Positions 7,879 to 16,337 of a DNA stretch of 64,000 nt are shown piece after piece. Source of the DNA: Corticimicrobacter sp040137905 (GTDB lineage: Bacteria > Pseudomonadota > Gammaproteobacteria > Burkholderiales > Burkholderiaceae_B). How positions within the stretch are numbered: position 1 is the first letter of the stretch; the number at the start of each line of letters is the position of its first letter. The stretch covers positions 1-64,000 of the forward strand of contig NZ_JBEFDG010000010.1 of assembly GCF_040137905.1 (NCBI RefSeq), read 5' to 3'. Under the pieces are notes generated by a model, which searched no databases, was not told the origin of the DNA, and saw only the letters and a program-made list of their open reading frames with translations. The position numbers and the translations under genes are program-made.

Positions 7879-10164
7879 ATGACATCCTCTCCCGAAGACA
7901 GCGTTTCCGGTGGTGCACCTCAGACGCTGGAACTGGCCGTCAGCGACATGAGCTGCGCGGCCTGCGTCAATCGTGTCCAGAAAGCCATCCGCGCCGCGCC
8001 CGGCGTCCAGCAGGCCAATGTCAATCTGGCGACCGAGCGCGCCTGGATCGCGTTCGATCCCGGCCTGACCTCACCCCAGGCCCTGGCCGAACTGGTCACC
8101 GGTATCGGTTATCTCGCCGAGCCGGTCGTCGATGCGCGTGAGCAGGCGCAACGCCAGGAGCAGCACAAGCAGGAGGCTTTCCTGCGCCTGCAACATACCT
8201 TCCTGATCGCCCTGTTGCTGACCCTGCCGGTATTCATTCTCGAAATGGGTGCACACCTTATCCCCGACTGGCATCACTGGATCGAAGGCACACTGGGACA
8301 GACGCGCAACTGGCTGCTGCAGTTCGTCCTGACCACGCTCGTCATGGTCTGGCCGGGCCGGGACTTCTATCGACTGGGCTTTCCTGCCCTGTTGCGCGGA
8401 TCGCCTGACATGAACTCCCTGGTGGCACTGGGTTCGGCCAGTGCCTGGCTGTACTCGGTGGTCGCCACCTTCATGCCCGACTGGCTGCCCGACAGCGCCC
8501 GTCATGTGTATTTCGAGGCGGCGGCAGTGATCGTCACGCTGATCCTGCTGGGACGCCTGCTCGAAGCACGCGCCAAGGGTCGCACAGGTGCCGCCATCAA
8601 GCGGCTGATCGGCCTGCAGCCGCGTACCGCCCGTGTCCTGCGCGATGGGCAGGAACAGGACATCGACATCGCCCTGGTACTCCCGGGCGACCTGGTCAGG
8701 GTGCGCCCTGGTGAAAAAGTACCGACCGACGGCACCATCACGGAAGGCGGATCCTATATCGATGAGTCCATGATCACCGGCGAACCCGTACCTGTGCAGC
8801 GTACCGTCAGCCAGCCGGTCGTGGGGGGCACCCTCAACACCACCGGCAGCTTTACCCTGTCGGTCACGCATACCGGTCGCGACACAGTACTGGCGCGCAT
8901 CATCGGCATGGTGGAGACCGCCCAGGGCGCACGCCTGCCTATCCAGGCACTGGTCGATACCGTCACCGGCTGGTTCGTACCCGTCGTCATTGGCCTGGCG
9001 CTGCTCACCTTCGCGCTCTGGTGGTGGCTGGGGCCCGAACCCGCGCTGACGCTGGCACTGGTCAATGCCGTAGCGGTCCTCATCATTGCCTGCCCCTGCG
9101 CCATGGGACTGGCCACACCCACCTCCATCATGGTCGGCACCGGGCGGGCCGCCGACATGGGCATCCTGTTCCGGCAGGGAGATGCCTTGCAGGGACTGAG
9201 CAAGGTCGATGTGGTGGCCTTCGACAAAACCGGCACGCTGACGCTGGGCAAGCCGGTCCTGACGGATCTTGAGCCGGCCGCAGGCTACAGCCGTGAACAG
9301 GCGCTGGCGCTGGCTGCAGCCGTCCAGCAGCATTCCGAGCATCCGATTGCCCAGGCCATCGTGGCTGCAGCGCGGCAAGACGGACTGAGCCTGCCCGAGG
9401 TCTCCGGCTTCGAGGCGGTGACAGGTGCGGGGGTACAGGCCCAGACCCAGGGGCAATACCTGCGCATCGGCAGCGCCGCTTTCATGGAGCAGCACGGCAT
9501 TGCCTTGCCGCCTACCATGCTGGCACGCCTGCAGGACTGGGGCCAGACCGGCAGGACCCCCGTATTCATGGCTCTGGACCAGACTGCCGTGGCCGCGATT
9601 GCCGTGGCCGACCCGATCAAGGAAAGTGCGGCCCAGGCTATCGAGGCCCTGCACCGCCAGGGTGTGCGCAGCGTCATGATCACCGGCGACAATCGCCATA
9701 CGGCCCAGGCCGTGGCACGCCAGCTCGGCATCGATGATGTCCACCCTGAAACTTTGCCCGATGGCAAGGTCGCCGTGCTGCAGGCCCTGCATGAACGTGG
9801 ACTGAAAACGGCATTCGTGGGAGACGGCATCAACGATGCGCCGGCACTGGCCACGGCCGATATCGGCATTGCCATCGGCACCGGCACGGACGTGGCCATA
9901 GAATCGGCCGCCGTCGTACTGATGTCCGACGACCTGCACGGGGTACCCGATGCAATTGCCCTGAGCAGGGCCACGCTACGCAACATCCACCAGAACCTGT
10001 TCTGGGCCTTTGCCTACAACACGGCGCTGATACCGGTCGCCGCCGGCGCGCTGTATCCAGCCTGGGGCATCCTGCTGTCGCCGGTGTTCGCCGCAGGTGC
10101 CATGGCGCTGTCCAGTGTTTTCGTGGTGAGCAACGCCCTGCGCCTGAAAGGATATCGCCCATGA
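7879..10164 (+). CDS. copA: Cu(I)-exporting P1B-type ATPase CopA
   Basis: Inner-membrane ATPase that pumps Cu(I) out of the cytosol. From ATG 7879 it has 761 aa: one N-terminal HMA domain with MSCAAC (about 24-29), eight predicted membrane helices, the actuator TGE loop (MITGEPVPV), the CPC copper motif in ACPCAMGLATPTS (about 404), phosphorylation motif DKTGTLT (about 448), the SEHP loop and the hinge GDGINDAPAL (about 647). An upstream in-frame ATG at 7834 lies only a few bases from the -10 element, before the expected transcription start, so it cannot be the start; 7843 or 7879 can. AGG at 7866-7868 favours 7879. Its stop overlaps cueR (ATGA). Confidence 0.94.
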   Translation: MTSSPEDSVSGGAPQTLELAVSDMSCAACVNRVQKAIRAAPGVQQANVNLATERAWIAFDPGLTSPQALAELVTGIGYLAEPVVDAREQAQRQEQHKQEAFLRLQHTFLIALLLTLPVFILEMGAHLIPDWHHWIEGTLGQTRNWLLQFVLTTLVMVWPGRDFYRLGFPALLRGSPDMNSLVALGSASAWLYSVVATFMPDWLPDSARHVYFEAAAVIVTLILLGRLLEARAKGRTGAAIKRLIGLQPRTARVLRDGQEQDIDIALVLPGDLVRVRPGEKVPTDGTITEGGSYIDESMITGEPVPVQRTVSQPVVGGTLNTTGSFTLSVTHTGRDTVLARIIGMVETAQGARLPIQALVDTVTGWFVPVVIGLALLTFALWWWLGPEPALTLALVNAVAVLIIACPCAMGLATPTSIMVGTGRAADMGILFRQGDALQGLSKVDVVAFDKTGTLTLGKPVLTDLEPAAGYSREQALALAAAVQQHSEHPIAQAIVAAARQDGLSLPEVSGFEAVTGAGVQAQTQGQYLRIGSAAFMEQHGIALPPTMLARLQDWGQTGRTPVFMALDQTAVAAIAVADPIKESAAQAIEALHRQGVRSVMITGDNRHTAQAVARQLGIDDVHPETLPDGKVAVLQALHERGLKTAFVGDGINDAPALATADIGIAIGTGTDVAIESAAVVLMSDDLHGVPDAIALSRATLRNIHQNLFWAFAYNTALIPVAAGALYPAWGILLSPVFAAGAMALSSVFVVSNALRLKGYRP

Positions 10165-10577
10165 ACATCGGCGCAGCCGCCCAGGCCAGCGGCATATCGG
10201 CCAAGATGATCCGCTACTACGAAAGCGTCGGCCTGCTGCCCGAGCCTGCGCGCACCGATGCAGGCTATCGTCACTACGGCCAGACAGACCTGCACCGGCT
10301 GCATTTCATCCGCCGTGCCCGTGACCTGGGTTTTCCGGTCGAACAGATCAAGGCGCTGCTGGCCCTGTGGGATGATCGCCAGCGCGCCAGCGCCGATGTC
10401 AAGAAACTGGCGCAGATGCATATCGATGAACTGGAACACAAGGCGCAAGCGCTACAGCAGATGGCCGATACGCTGAAGCACCTGGTCGAGCACTGCCACG
10501 GCGATGGCCGCCCCGACTGCCCGATCATAGAATCGCTGTCAGGCAGCGAGATTCAAGCATCGCACTGCTGTCGCTGA
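10161..10577 (+). CDS. cueR: CueR, copper-responsive MerR-family regulator
   Basis: Transcription activator of 138 aa. The N-terminal MerR helix-turn-helix (MNIGAAAQASGISAKMIRYY, then ESVGLLP) is followed by a dimerisation coiled coil (about 75-110) and the metal loop with CHGDGRPDC, the CX7C spacing of Cu(I)-sensing CueR. It ends in HCCR, as many CueR proteins do. The ATGA overlap with copA makes the regulator part of the operon it controls, so copper would induce it together with the pump. Confidence 0.93.
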   Translation: MNIGAAAQASGISAKMIRYYESVGLLPEPARTDAGYRHYGQTDLHRLHFIRRARDLGFPVEQIKALLALWDDRQRASADVKKLAQMHIDELEHKAQALQQMADTLKHLVEHCHGDGRPDCPIIESLSGSEIQASHCCR

Positions 10578-10585
10578 CCTCATGC

Positions 10586-10615
10586 CATCAGGGCAAGCCC
10601 AATCTTGCCCTGATG
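10586..10615. terminator. Convergent hairpin terminator after cueR
   Basis: CATCAGGGCAAG (10586-10597) and CTTGCCCTGATG (10604-10615) form a perfect 12-bp stem with a six-base loop. It sits in the 84-base gap between cueR (plus) and the AbrB-family gene (minus). There is no T run. Confidence 0.7.
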
Positions 10616-10661
10616 ACGAATGCCCTGTACCTGCCGTCCTGGCACAGAGATGCCACGAACC

Positions 10662-11765
10662 TCAGGAGGACAGACCACGCTGGCTGCGCCGTCGAGCCTG
10701 CCAGCGGTACAGGGGGCCTACCGTCAGCACCACGAATACCATGCGAGTCACCTGCAGGGCCGTCACCAGCGGCACGCCAAGCTGCAGCACCTTGGCCGTG
10801 ATCGTCATCTCGGCAATGCCGCCCGGCGACAGTCCGAGAATCAGCGTGGGCGCGGGCAGCCCGACCCAGGGGGCCAGCAGGCTGCCCAGGACAAACGAGC
10901 CGGCGATCATCAGACAGGTCAGGACCGCCACGATCGACAGCAGGCGCGGCGCAGCCCGGAAAAAATCAGGGCGGTAACGATCACCCAGCGACCAGCCGAT
11001 CATGAGTTGCCCAGCCCATGATACCCACTGCGGCAAGGCCGACCACTCGATCTCGTTGACGGTCAGCAACAGTGCGAACAGCATCGGCCCAAGCACCCAG
11101 GCATTGGGCAGGCGCAGGCGTCGGAACAGCAATGCCGTGGCACAGGTGCCCGCAAACAGCGCCGCCAGCCCTTGCATATCCACCGCACGCGGTCCCGGGA
11201 TGTCCGGATCGAGCCCCGCCACACCCCACCACTGAAACGCGAAGGGCACCAGGACCACCACGATCAACACGCGCATGCTGTGGACCGAGACAACCCGGTC
11301 GGCACGGGCACCATGATGTTCGGCCAGGTTCACCATTTCGCTGGCACCGCCAATCGCCGCCGAAAACCAGGCGGTACGGAAATCCAGCCCGGCAAATCGC
11401 TGCAGCACCCAGGTACCGATCAGCCCCAGGATCAGCGCATAGACCATCCCGAACAGGATCAGCGGCGTATGATCGATGATGTGACGTGCCACCAGCGGCG
11501 TGAAATAGAGTCCCAGTGAGGTACCGATCACCCACTGGCCGGCATTGCGGACCGGCTTCGCACACCGGCTGCCGACACCCGCCATGCGGGTCAGACCGGT
11601 CAGCAGCAGCGCTCCGAGCAGCCAGGGCAAGGGGATGCCTATCCAGACGGCCAGCAAGGCCCCCGCCAGCGCAATCGTGAAACCCAGTGCCAGCCGCCCG
11701 GCCCGTTCGGCCAGGGATGGCAGGACAGCAGATGCATCAGCCGCCCTTTCCTGCTCCCGGCTCAT
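10662..11765 (-). CDS. AbrB-family integral membrane protein
   Basis: Polytopic inner-membrane protein of 367 aa with about ten hydrophobic segments, arranged as two related halves (compare PLPWLLGALLLTGLTRM early and LPNAWVLGPMLFALLLT later). This is the AbrB duplication family, named after E. coli AbrB and sometimes mis-annotated as ammonia monooxygenase; the transported substrate is not known. The start overlaps the stop of the nitroreductase gene by four bases, so they are one operon. Confidence 0.8.
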   Translation of the reverse strand: MSREQERAADASAVLPSLAERAGRLALGFTIALAGALLAVWIGIPLPWLLGALLLTGLTRMAGVGSRCAKPVRNAGQWVIGTSLGLYFTPLVARHIIDHTPLILFGMVYALILGLIGTWVLQRFAGLDFRTAWFSAAIGGASEMVNLAEHHGARADRVVSVHSMRVLIVVVLVPFAFQWWGVAGLDPDIPGPRAVDMQGLAALFAGTCATALLFRRLRLPNAWVLGPMLFALLLTVNEIEWSALPQWVSWAGQLMIGWSLGDRYRPDFFRAAPRLLSIVAVLTCLMIAGSFVLGSLLAPWVGLPAPTLILGLSPGGIAEMTITAKVLQLGVPLVTALQVTRMVFVVLTVGPLYRWQARRRSQRGLSS

Positions 11766-12349
11766 ACGGTTTCAGGCGCATGCCATTCCCGGACATGGCC
11801 GGCGATCGACTCTCGCGGCTGTCGCGACGGCTGGACAGCCGGTGTACCGATCACGACATATCCCATGAAGCGATGATCCAGCGGGTCAAAGCCCAGCGCT
11901 TCCTGCACCGTATCAAGCCCGGCCCCCAGGCCGGTGCTCCAGAACGCGCCGTAGCCCAGGGCATGGGCGGCATTGAGAATATTCGTCACCGCTGCCCCGG
12001 TCGCCACCTCGCGCTCCCACTGGGGGATGCGATCATTGCGATGATCCAGATGGCAGGCCACGGCCAGAACGACCGGTACGTCTCCCAGCCACTGCCGGAT
12101 GGCGGCCTCCTTTTCGGAAGAAACCTGGTATTCGACACTGTCTTTCATGGCCTGGATCGCCATGTCTGCCAGACGCGCAATGGCCTCGCCACGGATCAGG
12201 CGAAAACGCCACGGACGCAGCGCGCCATGATCCGGTGCCGACATCGCCGTCTGCAGGATACGGTCAAGCTCACCCTGGCTGGGCCCGGGCCCGGTGACCA
12301 GTTTGAACGAGCGGCGGCTTGCCAGCGTATCCAGTACATCTGTTGTCAT
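11762..12349 (-). CDS. YdjA-like nitroreductase family protein
   Basis: FMN-dependent oxidoreductase of 195 aa. It begins with a family-typical SRRSFK segment, has the APDHGALRPWRF phosphate/FMN-binding region, a central GAAVTNILNAAHALGYGAFW dimer-interface helix and a C-terminal GYVVIGTP strand. Length and the single-subunit compact form match the YdjA branch. It probably reduces nitro or quinone compounds with NAD(P)H; the natural substrate is unknown. First gene of an operon with the AbrB-family gene. Confidence 0.85.
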   Translation of the reverse strand: MTTDVLDTLASRRSFKLVTGPGPSQGELDRILQTAMSAPDHGALRPWRFRLIRGEAIARLADMAIQAMKDSVEYQVSSEKEAAIRQWLGDVPVVLAVACHLDHRNDRIPQWEREVATGAAVTNILNAAHALGYGAFWSTGLGAGLDTVQEALGFDPLDHRFMGYVVIGTPAVQPSRQPRESIAGHVREWHAPETV

Positions 12350-12489
12350 ATCGTGATCCTAGTCAAGGTCGGTGAGTCAACGGAAACGGTTCATATTACG
12401 CTGTTTTGGCACAGCCTATCCATACCGCAGGCAAAGTCCGAAAAATAGGATTAGAATAATGCCTTCGGCAAATTGCCGACCCGATTACC

Positions 12490-12565
<76 letters not shown>

Positions 12566-12572
12566 GAATTCA

Positions 12573-12605
12573 CGCCTGACAGTTCTCTGTCAGGCGTTTT
12601 ATTTT
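12573..12605 (+). terminator. Rho-independent terminator of tRNA-Ala
   Basis: CGCCTGACAG (12573-12582), loop TTCT, CTGTCAGGCG (12587-12596), followed by TTTTATTTT. A classical intrinsic terminator eight bases after the tRNA 3' end. Confidence 0.93.
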
Positions 12606-12691
12606 GGAGAGCAAGATCAAGCCGCTGACCACCACAGTAGTCAAGCGCCTGCGTCGGTTCAAGTGATACGTCACAAACCAATGAAAGCCAT

Positions 12692-12730
12692 CTTTAATTG
12701 TTGCCAGTCAAATTAAAGAATGCTTTAATT
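12692..12730. repeat. Three alternating copies of CTTTAATT before fic
   Basis: CTTTAATT at 12692-12699, its inverse AATTAAAG at 12711-12718, and CTTTAATT again at 12723-12730. The middle copy can pair with either outer copy (loops of 11 or 4 bases), making alternative hairpins or a set of operator half-sites. Placed 30-68 bases before the fic start in an AT-rich strip. Confidence 0.6.
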
Positions 12731-12759
12731 GCTCAGCAGGCTATTCAAGGCAGCTTTCA

Positions 12760-13908
12760 ATGACACGTACAACCGGGATCTTCTCGATTTCCACGACTTT
12801 GGGCGAGTCGGTGCGTGCATTCGTGCCACATCCCTTGCCGCCATCCAATCCTGGCCTATCCCCCGAGGTGTTCACTGACCTCAATCGGCAGGCCGAGTTG
12901 GCGCTTGCACGTCTGTCGGGCGTATCCGGCCTGGTGCCGTCGGTGGACTGGTTGTTGTACAGCGCCATCCGCAAGGAAGCCTTGCTCACGTCGCAGATCG
13001 AGGGTACACAGGCCACACTCACCGACCTCTTCGACGAGGAAGCAGGCTTCAAGGTCAGCAACACCGATGATGTGGAAGAAGTGACCAACTACTTGCACGC
13101 ATTCCGCTGGACTCAAGAGCAACTGCGCGATCCCAAAGGGCTGCCCATCAGTGTACGGCTATTGTGCGAGGCACACCGACGTCTGCTGGACGGGGCACGC
13201 GGTGCAGGCAAGCAGCCTGGCGAATTGCGTCGGTCACAAAACTGGATCGGTGGCACACGGCCCGGCAATGCCGTTTTCGTACCGCCGCCGCCCGAGCGCG
13301 TTACCACGTCGCTGGCGGATATGGAGCGGTTCATTCACGACACGGCGACAGATTTGCCACCCCTGGTCAAGGTGGCGCTCATTCACGCGCAGTTTGAAAC
13401 CATCCACCCTTTCCTCGATGGCAATGGGCGCATCGGTCGCCTGCTGATCGCGGCCCTGTTCGAGCATTGGGGATTGCTGTCTGAGCCCTTGATGTACCTC
13501 AGCGGCTACCTCAAGCAACATCAGTCTGAGTATTACCGTCGCCTGTCGGCCATCCGCACGGAAGGAGATTGGGAGTCATGGATGAGATTTTTTCTGGAAG
13601 GCATCATCACCGCCGCTGGCGATGCGGAAAAAAACATCATTGAGGTGGCCAGTCTGGTAGCCGCAGACCGCAAGCACCTGTTGCAATCTGCTAAAGCAGG
13701 CCCCGCCAGCTACCGGCTGTTCGAAATGCTGCCAATGATGCCGCGCTTCACTATTGAACGTGTCCGTCAGCAACTCGATACCAGCTTTCCCACCGCAACA
13801 GCAGCTGTCAAAGTACTGGAAAACCTGGGCATTGTGACCGAAATGACCGGACAGAAAAAAAACCGCAGTTACAGCTATCAGGCTTACATCAATCTGCTGA
13901 CCCGATAG
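12760..13908 (+). CDS. Fic-domain protein (probable AMP transferase), class II
   Basis: Cytosolic enzyme of 382 aa expected to transfer AMP (or another nucleotide group) to a hydroxyl side chain of a target protein. The core motif HPFLDGNGRIGR is intact (about residue 215), with the catalytic His. The N-terminal Fic_N part contains TSQIEGT (about 77-83), matching the inhibitory helix (S/T)xxxE(G/N) of self-inhibited class II Fic proteins. The C-terminus (about 330-375) reads as a winged helix (VRQQLDTSFPTATAAVKVLE), so it may bind DNA and its own upstream repeats. No separate antitoxin is visible. It sits just after a tRNA terminator, a common place for acquired DNA. Confidence 0.9.
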   Translation: MTRTTGIFSISTTLGESVRAFVPHPLPPSNPGLSPEVFTDLNRQAELALARLSGVSGLVPSVDWLLYSAIRKEALLTSQIEGTQATLTDLFDEEAGFKVSNTDDVEEVTNYLHAFRWTQEQLRDPKGLPISVRLLCEAHRRLLDGARGAGKQPGELRRSQNWIGGTRPGNAVFVPPPPERVTTSLADMERFIHDTATDLPPLVKVALIHAQFETIHPFLDGNGRIGRLLIAALFEHWGLLSEPLMYLSGYLKQHQSEYYRRLSAIRTEGDWESWMRFFLEGIITAAGDAEKNIIEVASLVAADRKHLLQSAKAGPASYRLFEMLPMMPRFTIERVRQQLDTSFPTATAAVKVLENLGIVTEMTGQKKNRSYSYQAYINLLTR

Positions 13909-13982
13909 GGCATGTCATCAATCAATTTCCTACCGTTGAAAACGGGACTCCCACTAACATAGAGGGACAATGAGCAAAATTT

Positions 13983-14813
13983 GTGGCACCCATGCATAGC
14001 GACCACCCCATCGATCCCGACGTTCGCGAGAACATACAGGCCAGACTGTCAGCCATCGAAATCGAGCACAATGTCCGTGTGCTCTACGCCTGTGAATCCG
14101 GCAGCCGCGGCTGGGGCTTCGCCTCGCCTGACAGCGATTACGATGTCCGTTTCATCTACGCTCCGTCCCTGCCCTGGTATCTGCAGGTCAGCCCGCAACG
14201 CGACGTCATCGAACTGCCGATTTCCGATCTGCTGGATATCAACGGCTGGGAACTGCGCAAAACGCTGGGGCTTCTCAAAAAAGGCAATGCCACGCTGGTC
14301 GAGTGGCTGGACTCACCGGTCGTCTATCGGGCGGATCCGGTGTTTTTGCACGATATGCGCACAGCCATTCAGCAGGTTCACAACGCCGAACGCTCATTTC
14401 ATCACTACGTGCATATGGCGCGCAAGAACTATCGAGAGTATTTGCAAGGCGATCGTGTCCGCCTGAAAAAATACCTCTACGTATTGCGTCCGCTCCTGGC
14501 AACGCTCTGGATAGAACAACAGCGGGGTATACCGCCGATGCGCTTCCAGGCGCTGGTCGAGGGCATGGTGACGGCACCGGAGGTGCGCAAGGCCATTGAC
14601 CAGCTTCTGGTGATCAAGCGTGCTGCCATGGAATCAGAGTACGGTCAGCCACTGCCGGCCCTGAATGCATTCATCGATCACGAACTGGGTCGGCTCGAAT
14701 CGGTCTTGCCGCCGCTGTCGCGAGATCTGGATCATTCGATGCTGGATCGTTTGCTGATGGAGACCGTGCTGCGCCTCAGCCACACCACACCGGCTTCCAC
14801 ATTATCGGATTGA
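13983..14813 (+). CDS. RlaP/YcgL-type nucleotidyltransferase
   Basis: Up to 276 aa. The N-terminal nucleotidyltransferase core has GSRGWGF followed by SDYDVRF, the G-S and DxD metal-binding pattern of the polymerase-beta superfamily; the helical remainder (MARKNYREYLQG, then KKYLYVLRPLLA) resembles the RlaP family, linked to RNA repair. The start is GTG 13983 or ATG 13992; AGAGGGA at 13961-13967 is somewhat far from both. A nine-codon reading frame at 13970-13999 overlaps the start region and may affect translation. It follows fic by 74 bases and may be an accessory companion. Confidence 0.85.
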   Translation: MAPMHSDHPIDPDVRENIQARLSAIEIEHNVRVLYACESGSRGWGFASPDSDYDVRFIYAPSLPWYLQVSPQRDVIELPISDLLDINGWELRKTLGLLKKGNATLVEWLDSPVVYRADPVFLHDMRTAIQQVHNAERSFHHYVHMARKNYREYLQGDRVRLKKYLYVLRPLLATLWIEQQRGIPPMRFQALVEGMVTAPEVRKAIDQLLVIKRAAMESEYGQPLPALNAFIDHELGRLESVLPPLSRDLDHSMLDRLLMETVLRLSHTTPASTLSD

Positions 14814-14842
14814 AAGTACCGCCAGCTTTCCGGCATCCATCG

Positions 14843-15448
14843 TCAAACCAGCCCCTGCTCCTGCAGGCTGCGCTGTACAGCCGGACGTGCAGCAACTTCA
14901 GCCATGAAGTGCTGCAAGCGGGCAAAGCCGGAAATATCGAATTCAACCAACCGAGCCCAACCCAGCACGGTCCACAGATAGGCATCGGCCACGGTAAACG
15001 TCGCACCCGTCAGGAAAGGTCCGTCAGCCAGTTCTGTTTCGACATAGCCGAACCGCTGCGTCAGCAAGGCACGGCTGGCTGCGCGAACCTCCTCGGGCAT
15101 ACCAGAGCGAAATAGCGGGCTGTAATTCTTGTGCAATTCGGTCGAAATGAACGACAGCCATTGCAGGACTTTATAGCGCTCGAACGTACCGGCCTGCGGC
15201 ATGAGGCCGCTGCCAGGATTGAGATCCGCCAGGTATTGGCCCAGTACAGATGCCTCGGTCAGTATCCTGCCATCGTCCAGGACCAGGGCCGGCACATAGC
15301 CATTGGGACTGATATCCAGATAGTGACTGCCATCCTCCGTTCGCTTGCTGGCCAGCTTGACCTTGACAAGGTCAAGCGCAATGCCGGCCTCGTTGGCGAC
15401 AATATGGGGCACCAGCGCACAGGTACCGGGCGAATAATAGAGTTTCAT
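14843..15448 (-). CDS. Glutathione S-transferase
   Basis: Cytosolic GST of 201 aa. The N-terminal thioredoxin-like half starts MKLYYSPGTCALVPHI with the beta-class Ser/Cys region and has NGYVPALVLDDG (cis-Pro) and the glutathione-binding LTEASVLGQYLAD; the helical C-terminal half has FTVADAYLW. Sequence style is that of E. coli GstA. It lies 12 bases after the Dnr-like regulator gene with its ribosome site overlapping that stop, so both are probably one transcript. Confidence 0.92.
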   Translation of the reverse strand: MKLYYSPGTCALVPHIVANEAGIALDLVKVKLASKRTEDGSHYLDISPNGYVPALVLDDGRILTEASVLGQYLADLNPGSGLMPQAGTFERYKVLQWLSFISTELHKNYSPLFRSGMPEEVRAASRALLTQRFGYVETELADGPFLTGATFTVADAYLWTVLGWARLVEFDISGFARLQHFMAEVAARPAVQRSLQEQGLV

Positions 15449-15460
15449 GTTTTTATGCCT

Positions 15461-16219
15461 TCAGCGAAAATTGCAACAACCAAACAGGTCGCTGCCCAGA
15501 TCAGTATCATGCCAGGCTTCACTTTCCTTGCGCGAAGGCGGCGGCAACCCGACACTGCGATGCAACCCATCGACATCCAGCAGGACCCAATCCCGATTGC
15601 GGCCATCGAGCAGGCCCGTGCGCTTGAAATGATTGAGCTGCCGCGAGAGGGTTTCGGGCGCGATGTTGAGCTGTCGTGCCAGCGCGCCGCCCGATACCGG
15701 GAAGTGAATACGCCTGCTGCGTTGCTCACGGCTCAGGTCGATCAGGTGCAGGACCAGGCGCTGACTGGCATTGCCGATGGTCAGGTGATCGATGCGGTTG
15801 ACTGCCTGGTAAATTCGTGCCGACATGGTTGCCAGTAACTGCATGGCAAAATCAGCGGACTGCCGCGTCAAATCCAGCAGCGTGGTGCGCGTCACGCGGT
15901 ACAGGCATACCGCCGTCTCGGCCTGAGCCGACAGCGGATAGCGGCACGGCTCGGCAAACATGGCCGTTTCGGCAATCAGATCACCCGGCGACACGACCTG
16001 GAACACCTTTTCATTGCCCTCATGATTGGGGCGGTACAGACGCACCTGCCCTTCCTTGACCAGGTAGAAGGCCGTGGCAGGCTCATCGGTATGAAAAATA
16101 TGCTCGCCCGCCTGCGCACTCACGGTGACCGCGCCGCACGCCAGGGTACGCAGCATCTCGGGGGCCATCTCCCGGAACAGGCGGCTCGAAGACAGGGCCG
16201 CAATCAGATCATTTTGCAT
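15461..16219 (-). CDS. Crp/Fnr-family regulator, Dnr-like
   Basis: Transcription factor of 252 aa with an N-terminal cyclic-nucleotide-fold sensor (about 20-130, VKEGQVRLYRPN, GDLIAETAMF), a dimer helix and a C-terminal helix-turn-helix (GGALARQLNIAPETLSRQLN). It lacks the cysteine cluster of Fnr. The HTH and GDLIAETAMF segment resemble Dnr, the haem-dependent NO sensor of denitrifiers. The neighbour nnrS is a usual member of the Dnr/NnrR regulon, which supports the assignment. CRP-type cAMP sensing cannot be ruled out by eye. Confidence 0.85.
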   Translation of the reverse strand: MQNDLIAALSSSRLFREMAPEMLRTLACGAVTVSAQAGEHIFHTDEPATAFYLVKEGQVRLYRPNHEGNEKVFQVVSPGDLIAETAMFAEPCRYPLSAQAETAVCLYRVTRTTLLDLTRQSADFAMQLLATMSARIYQAVNRIDHLTIGNASQRLVLHLIDLSREQRSRRIHFPVSGGALARQLNIAPETLSRQLNHFKRTGLLDGRNRDWVLLDVDGLHRSVGLPPPSRKESEAWHDTDLGSDLFGCCNFR

Positions 16220-16297
16220 GGTGAATCAGTCAATACGCGCTCCCGCCGGACCGAAACGGCGGCATCCCGGGCCCGGACATCCGGACCATCATCTCCC

Positions 16298-16319
16298 GAT
16301 TCTCTCACTAACGAGAATC
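16298..16319. promoter_or_regulatory. Inverted repeat with Fur-like edge between nnrS and the Dnr-like gene
   Basis: GATTCTC (16298-16304) and GAGAATC (16313-16319) are perfect inverted repeats with an eight-base spacer, followed by ATTGTCAT. The GAGAATCATTGTC stretch resembles half of a Fur box. It lies in the 118-base gap downstream of nnrS and upstream of the regulator; operator or mRNA hairpin are both possible. Confidence 0.4.
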
Positions 16320-16337
16320 ATTGTCATATATTTGTTT

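Noticed and set aside
8071..9939. Long minus-strand frame opposite copA
   Set aside because: Shadow of copA; composition is repetitive Gly/Asp/His/Gln and no start signal or family is seen.
12566..14842. Phage- or ICE-type island at tRNA-Ala
   Set aside because: I saw no integrase gene and no second copy of the tRNA 3' end downstream; the insertion idea rests only on gene content.
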